A DNA stretch of 45,911 bases, taken from the NCBI GenBank assembly GCA_022795735.1, contig JAAWHG010000020.1, forward strand, positions 1-45,911, read 5' to 3'. The number at the start of each line of letters is the position of its first letter. The first letter of the stretch is position 1. A program made the position numbers and the translations under genes. Source of the DNA: Oscillospiraceae bacterium (GTDB lineage: Bacteria; Bacillota; Clostridia; Oscillospirales; Oscillospiraceae). Below the pieces are notes generated by a model. The model made no database searches, was not told where the DNA came from, and saw nothing but the letters and a program-made list of their open reading frames with translations. Shown here in pieces: positions 31,993-39,532 of this stretch.

Positions 31993-33147
31993 TCACCCTT
32001 CCTGTTTTTTAAAAAAGTCGCGAATCTCGTTCTCCCCGGCCCGGACCGAGCCCTGAACCAGCTCGGGCTTGCCGCCGCCGCGTCCGTCCAGCGCCGCGTT
32101 AAGGGCTCTGCACAGGGGACGGAGGTCGCCGCCGGGACGGCAGAGGGCGTAGCTTGTCCCGCCGCTTCCGGGGGAAAAGACCGCCGCCACGCCGCCGCAG
32201 CGCTCCGACACCGCCGCCGCCAGCCGCCGCACCCCGTCGGGGGTGAGCTCCGGCTCAAAGAGCAGCGAGTCGCCCCGGTCCCGCAGCCCTTCGGCCATCG
32301 CGGCGAACAGCCGGTCCTCCAAACCGGTTGCCCGGTACTTCCACCGCGCCAGCTCCCCGGCCGCCCGTTCGGCGGCGGCGGCGGTCTCCAGCGGCTTGGC
32401 CGAGAAGAGGTTGGAAATTTTCCGGTTCTGGGCGAACAGGGCCTGCTCATAGCGCAGCGCGCGTCCGCCGCAGAGCAGCTCCACCCGCGTCCCGCCCCGG
32501 AACTTGACGGCGCTGAGCAGCCGGATGGGACCGATCTCGCCGGTGCGCCCAACGTGGGTGCCGCAGCAGGCGCACAGGTCGGCGCCGGGGAACTCCACCA
32601 GCCGCACCGCCCCCGTCAGGGCCTTCTTGCTCCGGTAGGGCAGGGCGGCCAGCGTTCCGGCGTCGGGATAAAAGCAGCGGACCGCCTCGTTCCGCCAGAC
32701 CGTCTCGTTGGCCCGGGTCTCGATTTCCAAAAGCTGCCCGGCGTCCAGCTCGCCGCTGAGGTCGATGGTGACGGCGTCATGGCCGATGTGAAAGCCGGTG
32801 TTGTCATAGCCATAGGCGGCGTGGATCAGACCGCTGACAATGTGCTCGCCGCTGTGCTGCTGCATCAAATCAAACCGGCGGGCCCAATGGATGCGCCCCG
32901 TGACCCGCGCGCCGGCCGGAAGGGGGGCCGCGCAATAGTGGACCACCTCTCCGTCCCGCTCGTGAACCTCGTCTACCGCGACGGCGTCCAGCGTCCCGGT
33001 GTCAAAGGGCTGCCCGCCCCCTTCAGGGTAAAAGGCGGTGCGGTCCAGGCGGACCGCGAAGCCCTTTTTATCCGCCTCGCAGGCGGTCACCGTCGCGGTG
33101 AAGCTGGTCATGTGACTGTCCTGATAGTATAGATGTTCGGTTGCCAT
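31993..33147 (-). CDS. alanyl-tRNA editing protein (AlaX-L type)
   Basis: A 384-residue cytosolic protein resembling the editing half of AlaRS: an N-terminal beta domain (YPEGGGQPFDTGTL), the zinc-binding editing core with HSGEHIVSGLI (HxxxH) and CACCGTHVGRTGEIG (CxxxH), and a C-terminal DHHA1 part (KPELVQGSVRAGENEIRDFF). It should deacylate mischarged Ser/Gly-tRNA(Ala). ATG 33147 has AAGGG upstream; the longer ORF start at 33252 overlaps the upstream gene. It shares a start/stop junction with nudC. Confidence 0.9.
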   Translation of the reverse strand: MATEHLYYQDSHMTSFTATVTACEADKKGFAVRLDRTAFYPEGGGQPFDTGTLDAVAVDEVHERDGEVVHYCAAPLPAGARVTGRIHWARRFDLMQQHSGEHIVSGLIHAAYGYDNTGFHIGHDAVTIDLSGELDAGQLLEIETRANETVWRNEAVRCFYPDAGTLAALPYRSKKALTGAVRLVEFPGADLCACCGTHVGRTGEIGPIRLLSAVKFRGGTRVELLCGGRALRYEQALFAQNRKISNLFSAKPLETAAAAERAAGELARWKYRATGLEDRLFAAMAEGLRDRGDSLLFEPELTPDGVRRLAAAVSERCGGVAAVFSPGSGGTSYALCRPGGDLRPLCRALNAALDGRGGGKPELVQGSVRAGENEIRDFFKKQEG

Positions 33148-33196
33148 ACCGACCCTTCCCTTCCCGGCGCTTTGCGCGGATGCCGGCGTGTTTCCA

Positions 33197-33676
33197 TCAC
33201 GCGGCAAAGCCGATCTCTTTTTTGTGTTGCATATGAATGCCGATGTGCCCAATGCCCAGGATTACGGTTGCGAGTAGCATCGTGTATGATTTTCCGTATA
33301 TACCGAGCGTAAAAAAAGCGAGCACGGGCAGCGTCGCCCCGGCCAGAGGCACGAGGAGAAAGCTGCTGTAAAAATCGGACAACTTCCGTTCGCCCCGAAA
33401 ATACCGGATCCACCACAGCTCATACATCGCCATGAGCAGAAACGCGGCAATGAGCCACCAAGACCAGCTCGTCCACTCGCGGAGGTTGAAATTGGAGAAC
33501 AGCAGGGCACAGCAGCAGACCGATACCTCGCCGATTCTTTCAAGGAGGACCAAAATTTTATTTTCGGTCTCGGACGAATACCCCAGCGGTTTTTTCCTGG
33601 ACCATAGGATGTTGGGAATAAACAGCATCAATAAAAAGATGAGTCCGACGTAGGAAAAGCCTAACGTTTCAAACAT
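33197..33676 (-). CDS. conserved membrane protein, unknown function
   Basis: 159 residues with four to five hydrophobic segments (YVGLIFLLMLFIPNILW; VSVCCCALLFSNF; WWLIAAFLLMAMYELWW; FYSSFLLVPLAGATLPVLAFFTLGIYG; MLLATVILGIGHIGIH). Small integral proteins like this are common in Firmicutes and I cannot name a function. GGAGG lies 8 nt upstream of ATG. It lies between cls and alaX, probably in the same transcript. Confidence 0.7.
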   Translation of the reverse strand: MFETLGFSYVGLIFLLMLFIPNILWSRKKPLGYSSETENKILVLLERIGEVSVCCCALLFSNFNLREWTSWSWWLIAAFLLMAMYELWWIRYFRGERKLSDFYSSFLLVPLAGATLPVLAFFTLGIYGKSYTMLLATVILGIGHIGIHMQHKKEIGFAA

Positions 33677-33704
33677 GCTCCGATCCTCCTGCCGCCGGTT
33701 CGCG

Positions 33705-35240
33705 TCACATCAGTGGGGAGAACATCCGCAGAATGGAGCCGAACAGGCGCTTAAACCACGAGACCGACTTGCACTCGGCCAGCGTAACCTGATGGCACAG
33801 GGGAAAGGTGTTGTCAAAATCCTGGGCGACCTGTTTCACGCAGTCGGCCCGGTAGAGCCAGACGGCGTCCTCAAAGTGGAGGTACAGGCTGCGGAAGTCA
33901 AAGTTCACCGTCCCCACCACGGCGTACTCGCCGTCCACGCAGAAGACCTTGGAGTGAATGAAGCCCGGGGAAAAGGAATAGATGCGCACCCCGCTGGCGA
34001 TCAGGTCGGGGTAATGGGCCTGGGTCACCAGGAAGACATACCATTTGTCGGGGACCCCCGGCGTGATAATGCGGACGTCCACCCCGTTTTTGGCGGCCAC
34101 CGTCAGGGCGGAGATCATCTTGTCGCTGATGACCAGATAGGGGGTCATGATATAGACCGACCGTTTGGCCTTGGTAATGAGGTTGAAGAACACGGTGTCC
34201 CCCACCGCCTCGTTGTCGAGCGGAGTGTCGGCGAAGGGCTGGACGAAGCCGTGGTCGCGGCCAATGGGAACGGGCGGATAGTCGGGCTTGAAGGACGGGA
34301 GGTGCTCCCGCTGGTCGCGGATGTGGGACCACATGGACAAAAACATGACCGTCATCGACCACACCGCCTCGCCCCGCAGGCGGATGACGCAGTCCTTCCA
34401 GTAGCCGAGAGGGTGGGTGTGGTTGATATACTCGTCGGCGAGGTTGATGCCGCCGGTAAAGCCTGTCTCCCCGTCCACAATGAGGAATTTCCGGTGGTCG
34501 CGGTTGTTGAGCCGGGAGGAGAGGACCGGGATATAGGGGTTGAAGCTGCTGGCCTTAAGCCCCATTCCCTCCAGCTTTTTGTAGTAACGGCCGGGCAGGC
34601 GGGTGATGGTGCCGAAGTCGTCGTAGATGACCCGCACGTCCACCCCCGCCGCCGCCTTGCGGCGGAGCTGCTGGAGCATGGTGTCCCACATCTTACCCGG
34701 CTGGATGATGAAGTATTCGAGAAAGATATAGCGCTTGGCCCGGGAGATGGCGGCCAGCATGTCGGGAAAGGCGGCCTCGCCGCAGGGGTAGTAAACGGTC
34801 TCCGTGCCATCGTAGACGGGGCAGAAGGCGATGCTGCTGATATAGTTAGATTGCAGAACGGCGTCGGGATTGAGCTTGGCCTCCCGCCGGAGGACGGCGG
34901 GGTCCTGAAAGAGGTTTTCCCGGTGCGTCTGCTCCACGTCGCGCATCCGCCGTTTGAGCCGACGGGACAGCCGGTTGCCGCCGAAGAGCAGGTAGAACAG
35001 GATGCCGAAGATAGGGAGGGCCAGAATGGGAATAATCCAGGCGATTTTATAGCCCGGGTCGGTGCGCTTGGAGACGATGGCGATGACGGCGATCCACATG
35101 AAAACGTTCATGGTGACGGTAAACCAGCGGGAATAGCCCGACAGCACGCCGACGCTCAGAAACAGCGCCGCGATTTGAATGAGAATGCAGAAGGATACCA
35201 TGATAAACCGCTGAAACAGCAGCTTGGCGTAGTTTGTCAT
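33705..35240 (-). CDS. cls: cardiolipin synthase (phospholipase D family)
   Basis: A 511-residue membrane enzyme. Two N-terminal TM segments (about 10-35 and 42-85) carry the PLDc_N pattern (SKRTDPGYKIAWIIPILALPIFGILFYLLFG). Two HKD motifs follow: NNRDHRKFLIVDG near 245 and FIHSKVFCVDGEYAVVGTVNFD near 425. It condenses two phosphatidylglycerols to cardiolipin. Length and motifs match bacterial Cls. It heads a probable operon with the small membrane protein, the tRNA-editing protein and nudC, from a promoter at 35278-35305. Confidence 0.93.
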   Translation of the reverse strand: MTNYAKLLFQRFIMVSFCILIQIAALFLSVGVLSGYSRWFTVTMNVFMWIAVIAIVSKRTDPGYKIAWIIPILALPIFGILFYLLFGGNRLSRRLKRRMRDVEQTHRENLFQDPAVLRREAKLNPDAVLQSNYISSIAFCPVYDGTETVYYPCGEAAFPDMLAAISRAKRYIFLEYFIIQPGKMWDTMLQQLRRKAAAGVDVRVIYDDFGTITRLPGRYYKKLEGMGLKASSFNPYIPVLSSRLNNRDHRKFLIVDGETGFTGGINLADEYINHTHPLGYWKDCVIRLRGEAVWSMTVMFLSMWSHIRDQREHLPSFKPDYPPVPIGRDHGFVQPFADTPLDNEAVGDTVFFNLITKAKRSVYIMTPYLVISDKMISALTVAAKNGVDVRIITPGVPDKWYVFLVTQAHYPDLIASGVRIYSFSPGFIHSKVFCVDGEYAVVGTVNFDFRSLYLHFEDAVWLYRADCVKQVAQDFDNTFPLCHQVTLAECKSVSWFKRLFGSILRMFSPLM

Positions 35241-35277
35241 ACGGCCCTCGCCTCCTCAAGGAATCTTTACCGATACA

Positions 35278-35305
35278 ATTATACCACAGTTTCCCTAAAA
35301 ATCAA
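35278..35305 (-). promoter_or_regulatory. cls promoter
   Basis: On the minus strand: TTGATT, a 16-bp spacer and a perfect TATAAT, about 40 bp upstream of the cls ATG. Confidence 0.7.
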
Positions 35306-35331
35306 ATTCATGGTTTCCGCGGCCGGCGCAC

Positions 35332-35367
35332 AAAATTCGGAGGGTACGGATTGCTCCGCATCCTCCG
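35332..35367 (-). terminator. terminator after the GHKL kinase gene
   Basis: On the minus strand: CGGAGG..CCTCCG outer stem with an inner GCGGA/TCCGT pairing, then ATTTT. It ends the kinase transcript before cls. Confidence 0.6.
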
Positions 35368-35392
35368 GCCTGTTTCTGGAAAATATGGGGGG

Positions 35393-36721
35393 TTAAACAG
35401 CTCGACCGCAAAGTAAAACCGTCGAAATAAACCGTCCGTTCGCATATTCACAATGCAGCGACCCGTTATATTTTTTGGCAATGTCCTGAATGTTTTTCAG
35501 GCCCAGTCCGTGTATCACGTTGGAATCCGTTTTGGTGGAGGCGAGGTTTTCATTGTCCAGAAAGGGATTGGCGGCGACGGGGTTTGTCACCTTGAATAGG
35601 ACAAAGCCCTCCTTCTGATGGATATGGATTTGTATCCTTCGCGCCCCCGCGACCTTTTCACAGGCTTCAAAAGCGTTTTCAATCTGATTTGCCAGGACCG
35701 CGCAGATGTCCGCCTGCGCGAAGGCGGACAAATCCTCGATTTGAATGGTATACGCCGCGTCGATGCCCTTCTGCCCGGCCTCGGTCAGCTTTGCGTTGAT
35801 GACGGCGTCAAGGATGTTGTTGCCGCATTGGCACAGCCGCGCGGGGACAAAGGAGGCAGTCAGGACCGAGCCAATATACTCGGATATTTGCGCGGGTTCC
35901 TCCTTTTGCGCCAGCGTTTGAATCACGGAAAGATGGTGGTGAAAGTCATGGATCGCTTTCGCGTTGCCGGTAATGCTTTCGTTCAGGCTGTAGAAATTGG
36001 CCTCCATCATCTGATTCATGCTCGCCAGCATTTGATTGGTGGCCTTTTCGCGCTCCGACGCGGAAAGGGTAATCATGGAGAAAACAAAGGTAAAAAGCGC
36101 GCAGAGCAAAACAAAAAGGGAGAGGATCGCCGAGCCCTGTAGCTGGATGGCGTTTCCGTACAGCACCATGGTAAAAAGATATTGCAGCACGCCATAGGCC
36201 AGGGCGGTATAGAGCAGCAGGAGCCAGATTGTTTTTTTCGACAGCGCGGACAGCTTCAAAAGATGCTTCCGGAAGAAACAGTATACCAGCAGAGCGTAAA
36301 GGTTGTTGAGCAGCAGATAGTATACCCGGGAGGCTCCGGGCTGTAAGTACAGATAAAAAAACGCCTGGGGACTGCCGTGAAACAGCGTCAGCGCGATCAG
36401 GAGCATGTAATCAATGGCGCGGGTCACAAAAAGGGCGAGAACGCAGGAGGCGGTCCGCAGTACGAATTTACCGGTGGAAAGCAGCCCTCCCGCCCCAAAA
36501 ACGACCAGCAGCATGTATCCCACCGGGGTGAAAAAGGCATAGTCCGGCCGCGCGTCCAGATAGGTAACGTAGGCCGTGAGAACAGCCGCGCAGAGAAAGG
36601 TGAGCCAAACGCTTTTCTTCCAGGAATACCTGCGCCCGGAGGCGTTGACTACCGTACCAACAATTAACAGGCTTTCAGCGAAGGTTGCCAGAATCTCCGC
36701 CGTCATAAACCAGGCGTTCAT
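35393..36721 (-). CDS. GHKL sensor histidine kinase, AgrC-like
   Basis: A 442-residue membrane kinase. About six membrane segments occupy residues 1-220; a phosphoacceptor helix follows with IHDFHHHL (His258 equivalent to the AgrC RHDYxNHL histidine). A GHKL ATPase then carries the NQIENAFEACEKV N-box and the GLGLKNIQDIAKKYNG G-box. AgrC-like kinases sense extracellular peptides. It is downstream of, and 4 bp apart from, the LytTR regulator, its obvious partner. No AgrB/AgrD pair is visible. Confidence 0.9.
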   Translation of the reverse strand: MNAWFMTAEILATFAESLLIVGTVVNASGRRYSWKKSVWLTFLCAAVLTAYVTYLDARPDYAFFTPVGYMLLVVFGAGGLLSTGKFVLRTASCVLALFVTRAIDYMLLIALTLFHGSPQAFFYLYLQPGASRVYYLLLNNLYALLVYCFFRKHLLKLSALSKKTIWLLLLYTALAYGVLQYLFTMVLYGNAIQLQGSAILSLFVLLCALFTFVFSMITLSASEREKATNQMLASMNQMMEANFYSLNESITGNAKAIHDFHHHLSVIQTLAQKEEPAQISEYIGSVLTASFVPARLCQCGNNILDAVINAKLTEAGQKGIDAAYTIQIEDLSAFAQADICAVLANQIENAFEACEKVAGARRIQIHIHQKEGFVLFKVTNPVAANPFLDNENLASTKTDSNVIHGLGLKNIQDIAKKYNGSLHCEYANGRFISTVLLCGRAV

Positions 36722-36725
36722 CCGT

Positions 36726-37439
36726 TCACCCTCCCCAAAGGCCCATGATCGCCTCCTTTACCTTGGGCATCATGGGACGGCTGATCGGCAATCGTTCCCC
36801 GTTTTTCATGACCATCCAGTTTCCGTCGATTGCGCGGGCGAAATCCAAGTTGACAAAGCAGCTCCGGTCTGTAAAGGTGAACCGGGCGTCGTGAAACGCC
36901 TCGAATAGCTCCTTGATTCCCCGGCTGTCCGGCAAAGCCCCCTGCTCCGTCGTGACAATCCGCACACAGCGGGCGTCCTTCCGCACATAGATGATATCCC
37001 GGTAGAAAATCCGCGTGATATTGTTGTAGCGGGACAGCGTCAGGCAGGCGCTGTCCGCGCCGGCCAAAGCTTTCAAAGCCGCTTCCAGGGCTTCCGGTAA
37101 TTCCTCGGCCATTCTTGGCTTTAATATATACCGCAGCGCGCCAACGGTATATCCCTTTGCGGCGTACTCGATATATGCCGTTAAGAAAATAATAACCGCG
37201 ACCGGCTGAAACTGACGAATCTCTCCGGCCACGTCAATTCCGTTGGCGCCCGGCATTTCGATATCCAGCAGATAGATGTCGAAGCGTTCCCCTTCGGCAA
37301 TGGAGGCGGTCAGGGCGAGAGGTTCCGGATAGCTGGTGATCTGAAACGTGCAGGCGGATGTCTCCATATACTTTTTTACAAGCCGCTCCGCTTCACGCAG
37401 AAGCGCCTCGCTGTCGTCGGCAATGGCAATTTTAATCAT
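36726..37439 (-). CDS. LytTR-family response regulator
   Basis: A 237-residue regulator: receiver domain (residues 1-120; IAIADDS, phosphoacceptor Asp59 in IYLLDIEMPG, Lys near ILKPR) and a C-terminal LytTR DNA-binding domain (about 140-237; RYNNITRIFYRDIIYVRKDARCVRIVT and ARFTFTDRSCFVNLDFARAIDGNWMVMKNGERLPIS). ATG 37439 lies downstream of a G-rich ribosome region. An ORF extending to 37568 lacks an alternative ribosome site and crosses the promoter. With the GHKL kinase it should control genes having LytTR direct-repeat sites, plausibly the divergent cluster at 37804-39367. Confidence 0.92.
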   Translation of the reverse strand: MIKIAIADDSEALLREAERLVKKYMETSACTFQITSYPEPLALTASIAEGERFDIYLLDIEMPGANGIDVAGEIRQFQPVAVIIFLTAYIEYAAKGYTVGALRYILKPRMAEELPEALEAALKALAGADSACLTLSRYNNITRIFYRDIIYVRKDARCVRIVTTEQGALPDSRGIKELFEAFHDARFTFTDRSCFVNLDFARAIDGNWMVMKNGERLPISRPMMPKVKEAIMGLWGG

Positions 37440-37450
37440 GACGCCCTGCT

Positions 37451-37465
37451 CCCCCCCTCCCCCCC
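37451..37465 (-). promoter_or_regulatory. G7-A-G7 tract in the response-regulator leader
   Basis: On the minus strand the mRNA leader carries seven G, one A and seven G, ending about 11 nt before the ATG and just upstream of the ribosome site. It can support slippage or G-quadruplex formation, either of which would change regulator output. Confidence 0.4.
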
Positions 37466-37499
37466 AATTGTGTGTTTCATGTATTAAGTTTGATATGGT

Positions 37500-37528
37500 A
37501 TTATATGCCAGTTTTTTGGAAAAAGCAA
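37500..37528 (-). promoter_or_regulatory. promoter of the LytTR/GHKL operon
   Basis: On the minus strand: TTGCTT, a 17-bp spacer and TATAAT, about 60 bp upstream of the regulator ATG. Confidence 0.7.
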
Positions 37529-37617
37529 TAGTAAATCGTTGAAAAAGCGATTTATTTGGTTTTTTCATTTTCGCAGGGCTTGTGTACCAAAATGCAATTC
37601 AATACATAAATTTAACA

Positions 37618-37754
37618 GTTTACGCAAAAAAGCTGATTTGCGTGGCGGCTTGTGCTAAACTTTTAATATCCTAAGAGTCACGCAAGCTGCGGTTCACTTG
37701 TGGCCCAGCCTGCATGAGAGTTTGCCTTAGGTAGGGGGATGATGTTTACGCAAA
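37618..37754 (+). promoter_or_regulatory. repeated GTTTACGCAAA elements upstream of the secreted-protein gene
   Basis: The exact 11-mer GTTTACGCAAA occurs at 37618-37628 and 37744-37754. At the first copy ACGCAAA is mirrored by TTTGCGT (37622-37628 with 37637-37643, 8-nt spacer). The 364-bp intergenic space is otherwise without a convincing gene. No good sigma-A -35 is seen for the plus-strand genes, which fits activation by a regulator. Confidence 0.4.
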
Positions 37755-37803
37755 GAAAAAAGCAGTACCAGTACATACATCAAAAACAAAGAAGGAAAAC
37801 AAA

Positions 37804-38526
37804 ATGAAAAAGCTGGTAAAGTGTATTTGCGTGTTGGTTGTAATGGGTATTGTCTTTTCCCTACCTGTAGCGGCATACGATAAAACAGAGATGCTAAAAG
37901 ACAATGCCGGCGCTGTATCCATCATGACGCCTGAAATGGCCGTAAAGGAAATTGAGGCCATGAAGAAGGAGTTTCCGGAGGCACAGTTAAGCGCCGCAGC
38001 AGCTAAGGAGTTTGCCACTAAAATGTCACCGCTTTCTGTGGAAGAGCAGTTGGCCTATTATGCGGAGTTAAAAAAGGCCGGTCCAAAGCAAACTCTTGAA
38101 AAGGTCTATAGTGATGGCCGAATTGTAACACTGGATGTGTATTCACCAATGGTTGCGACTCAAAAAACTTTTACACCGGGTTCTACGAGAGATGGTGGTA
38201 ATGTAACGTATTATACAAAGTCGCGTATAGATGTCAAAAACTTAGAAGGCTATTTATCGCTTAATGTACATTATTACGTTGATCACTATAAGTATAGCTA
38301 TGGTGTTGGCCAGGTGAGTGATACATATTCGTTTAGTGGGAACGGAAATGGCCTTGTAACACTTGGAGGCTATTACTATGATCAGCGTTCCGGGAGTCAG
38401 GCTGTCGTTCGAGTTGAACTTCACACTAGTGGAGTTGGTATAGGGGATGGCTCCGCTTATTTGGGTGATATAAAAATTGTGTTTTCTGCAAGTTCATTTG
38501 CAATAAATACGGCTTGGGTTTTATAA
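37804..38526 (+). CDS. secreted protein of unknown function
   Basis: 240 residues with a clear signal peptide (MKKLVKCICVLVVMGIVFSLPVAAY; cleavage after about residue 24). Then comes a helical Ala/Glu/Lys-rich part (to about 110) and a beta-rich Tyr/Gly/Ser-rich C-terminal half (VKNLEGYLSLNVHYYVDHYKYSYG.. SFSGNGNG..GGYYYDQRSGS). No anchor is visible. AAGGA lies 8 nt upstream of ATG. It is AT-richer than the core and divergent from the LytTR/GHKL system. I cannot name a family. A secreted effector or bacteriocin-like protein is possible but unsupported. Confidence 0.6.
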   Translation: MKKLVKCICVLVVMGIVFSLPVAAYDKTEMLKDNAGAVSIMTPEMAVKEIEAMKKEFPEAQLSAAAAKEFATKMSPLSVEEQLAYYAELKKAGPKQTLEKVYSDGRIVTLDVYSPMVATQKTFTPGSTRDGGNVTYYTKSRIDVKNLEGYLSLNVHYYVDHYKYSYGVGQVSDTYSFSGNGNGLVTLGGYYYDQRSGSQAVVRVELHTSGVGIGDGSAYLGDIKIVFSASSFAINTAWVL

Positions 38527-38595
38527 GCTAAAAAGGTCGGGAAAGAGTGTTTGCATTTCTTGCCTTACAATTTATCATAAAAGGAGGGTTTTAGA

Positions 38596-38865
38596 ATGCA
38601 CTGGCAAAATTATAATTTAGTAGACCCAGTGGCCCATAAACAAGAATGGAAAACAACTGTCAAGCCAAATTTTGCCACCTTGGTTATTAGTCTATTGATT
38701 CTTGTATTCGCCGGAATTTATAAGCCTATTCTGTTGTTTGGTCTTGTTCCAGTATTTGCAGGGGTTGGAATTGTTTGGTGGAGACTTGCAGACAGAGCAT
38801 TGAAGAAAAAGAAAGCTGCCTATGATGCTGCCGCAAAAATTCAGGAAGGTAAACAACCCGAGTAA
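38596..38865 (+). CDS. small two-TM protein, paralogue A
   Basis: 89 residues: a short N-terminal part with EWKTTVKPN, two membrane helices (TLVISLLILVFAGIYKPILLFGLVPVFAGVGIVWW) and a Lys-rich cytoplasmic tail (LKKKKAAYDAAAKIQ). It clearly resembles the protein at 39092-39367: shared EW..TVKPN.A.L, the KPILL centre, WRLA and LKKKKA. An AAAAGGAGG ribosome site precedes the ATG. It lies 69 bp after the secreted protein, perhaps on one transcript. Function unknown. Confidence 0.6.
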   Translation: MHWQNYNLVDPVAHKQEWKTTVKPNFATLVISLLILVFAGIYKPILLFGLVPVFAGVGIVWWRLADRALKKKKAAYDAAAKIQEGKQPE

Positions 38866-38898
38866 ATATGGACAATTGTTAGCCAATAAACCTAAAGA

Positions 38899-38923
38899 TG
38901 GAGCATCCTGTTTGGATGCTCCA
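38899..38923 (+). terminator. hairpin downstream of two-TM paralogue A
   Basis: A perfect 10-bp stem (TGGAGCATCC with GGATGCTCCA, loop TGTTT). A T-rich but interrupted tail follows. Confidence 0.5.
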
Positions 38924-39005
38924 CCCTACTCTTACCTCTTTGTCCCCTGTTCGGCGTTTATTGTGATATATTTATTTAAAATTCCCAGATTTAAATCTCT
39001 TTCCA

Positions 39006-39034
39006 TTGACAAATATAGCATTATACCATATACT
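39006..39034 (+). promoter_or_regulatory. promoter of two-TM paralogue B
   Basis: A consensus TTGACA, a 17-bp spacer and TATACT, about 58 bp upstream of the ATG at 39092. It is a strong promoter, so paralogue B is expressed independently of paralogue A. Confidence 0.75.
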
Positions 39035-39091
39035 GGTTTTAAGAAACTTTAAATGACAGACTCATATATTGTTAGGAAAGGAGAGGTCGGA

Positions 39092-39367
39092 ATGCACAGG
39101 TTGTTTTACCCCGCAGTCACCAGTGAAACGCTGGAATGGCGGATAACTGTCAAGCCAAATCTTGCATGTCTGATTCGAGATTTAATCGTCCTGGGAGCTA
39201 TTGGATTCGCCAAACCAATCTTATTGTTAGCCGCCGTTCCGGCGTGTGCTTTGCTAAGACTTGGAGAATGGAGACTTGCGGTATGGTCGCTAAAGAAAAA
39301 GAAAGCCAAAGCGGCGGCGGAAGCCGAAGCCGCCGGAAAGCTCCAGGAGGTGGAAGCGCCTGTATGA
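39092..39367 (+). CDS. small two-TM protein, paralogue B
   Basis: 91 residues from ATG 39092 (AAAGGAGAGG upstream; the ORF start at 39053 lacks a site). It has the same plan as paralogue A: ETLEWRITVKPNLACLI, hydrophobic LIVLGAIGFAKPILLLAAVPACALLRL, WRLA and a basic/Ala-Glu-rich tail (LKKKKAKAAAEAEAAGKLQE). The KPN..KPILL..P..WRLA..LKKKKA pattern does not match a domain I know. A tandem duplication next to a LytTR system suggests immunity, membrane-stress or secretion helpers, but this is speculative. Confidence 0.6.
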   Translation: MHRLFYPAVTSETLEWRITVKPNLACLIRDLIVLGAIGFAKPILLLAAVPACALLRLGEWRLAVWSLKKKKAKAAAEAEAAGKLQEVEAPV

Positions 39368-39412
39368 ACGAAGGAAAAAAGCCGTCCGGCGAATTGTCGA
39401 ACAAAAAATAGG

Positions 39413-39449
39413 GGCGCGGCGTCCGGACCGGAGGCCGCGCCCTGTTTTT
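39413..39449 (+). terminator. Rho-independent terminator
   Basis: An 8-bp perfect stem GGCGCGGC / GCCGCGCC, then five T. It ends the two-TM gene transcript. Confidence 0.8.
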
Positions 39450-39470
39450 CCGCATTTTAACAGACCGGCC

Positions 39471-39499
39471 TTGCATAATGGCGGGTCATATGATACCAT
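39471..39499 (+). promoter_or_regulatory. promoter of the femX-alr operon
   Basis: TTGCAT, a 17-bp spacer and TACCAT, about 34 bp upstream of the femX ATG. Confidence 0.5.
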
Positions 39500-39532
39500 A
39501 TTAACAAAATCTTGGAATATGGAGATTATGTC

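Noticed and set aside
33675..35396. 573-codon plus-strand ORF
   Set aside because: Antisense to cls, which has both HKD motifs.
37582..37674. 30-codon ORF (GTG start) in the LytTR intergenic region, hydrophobic, as a possible pheromone precursor
   Set aside because: Ribosome site is poor, it covers the repeated GTTTACGCAAA element, and there is no AgrB-like processing protein.
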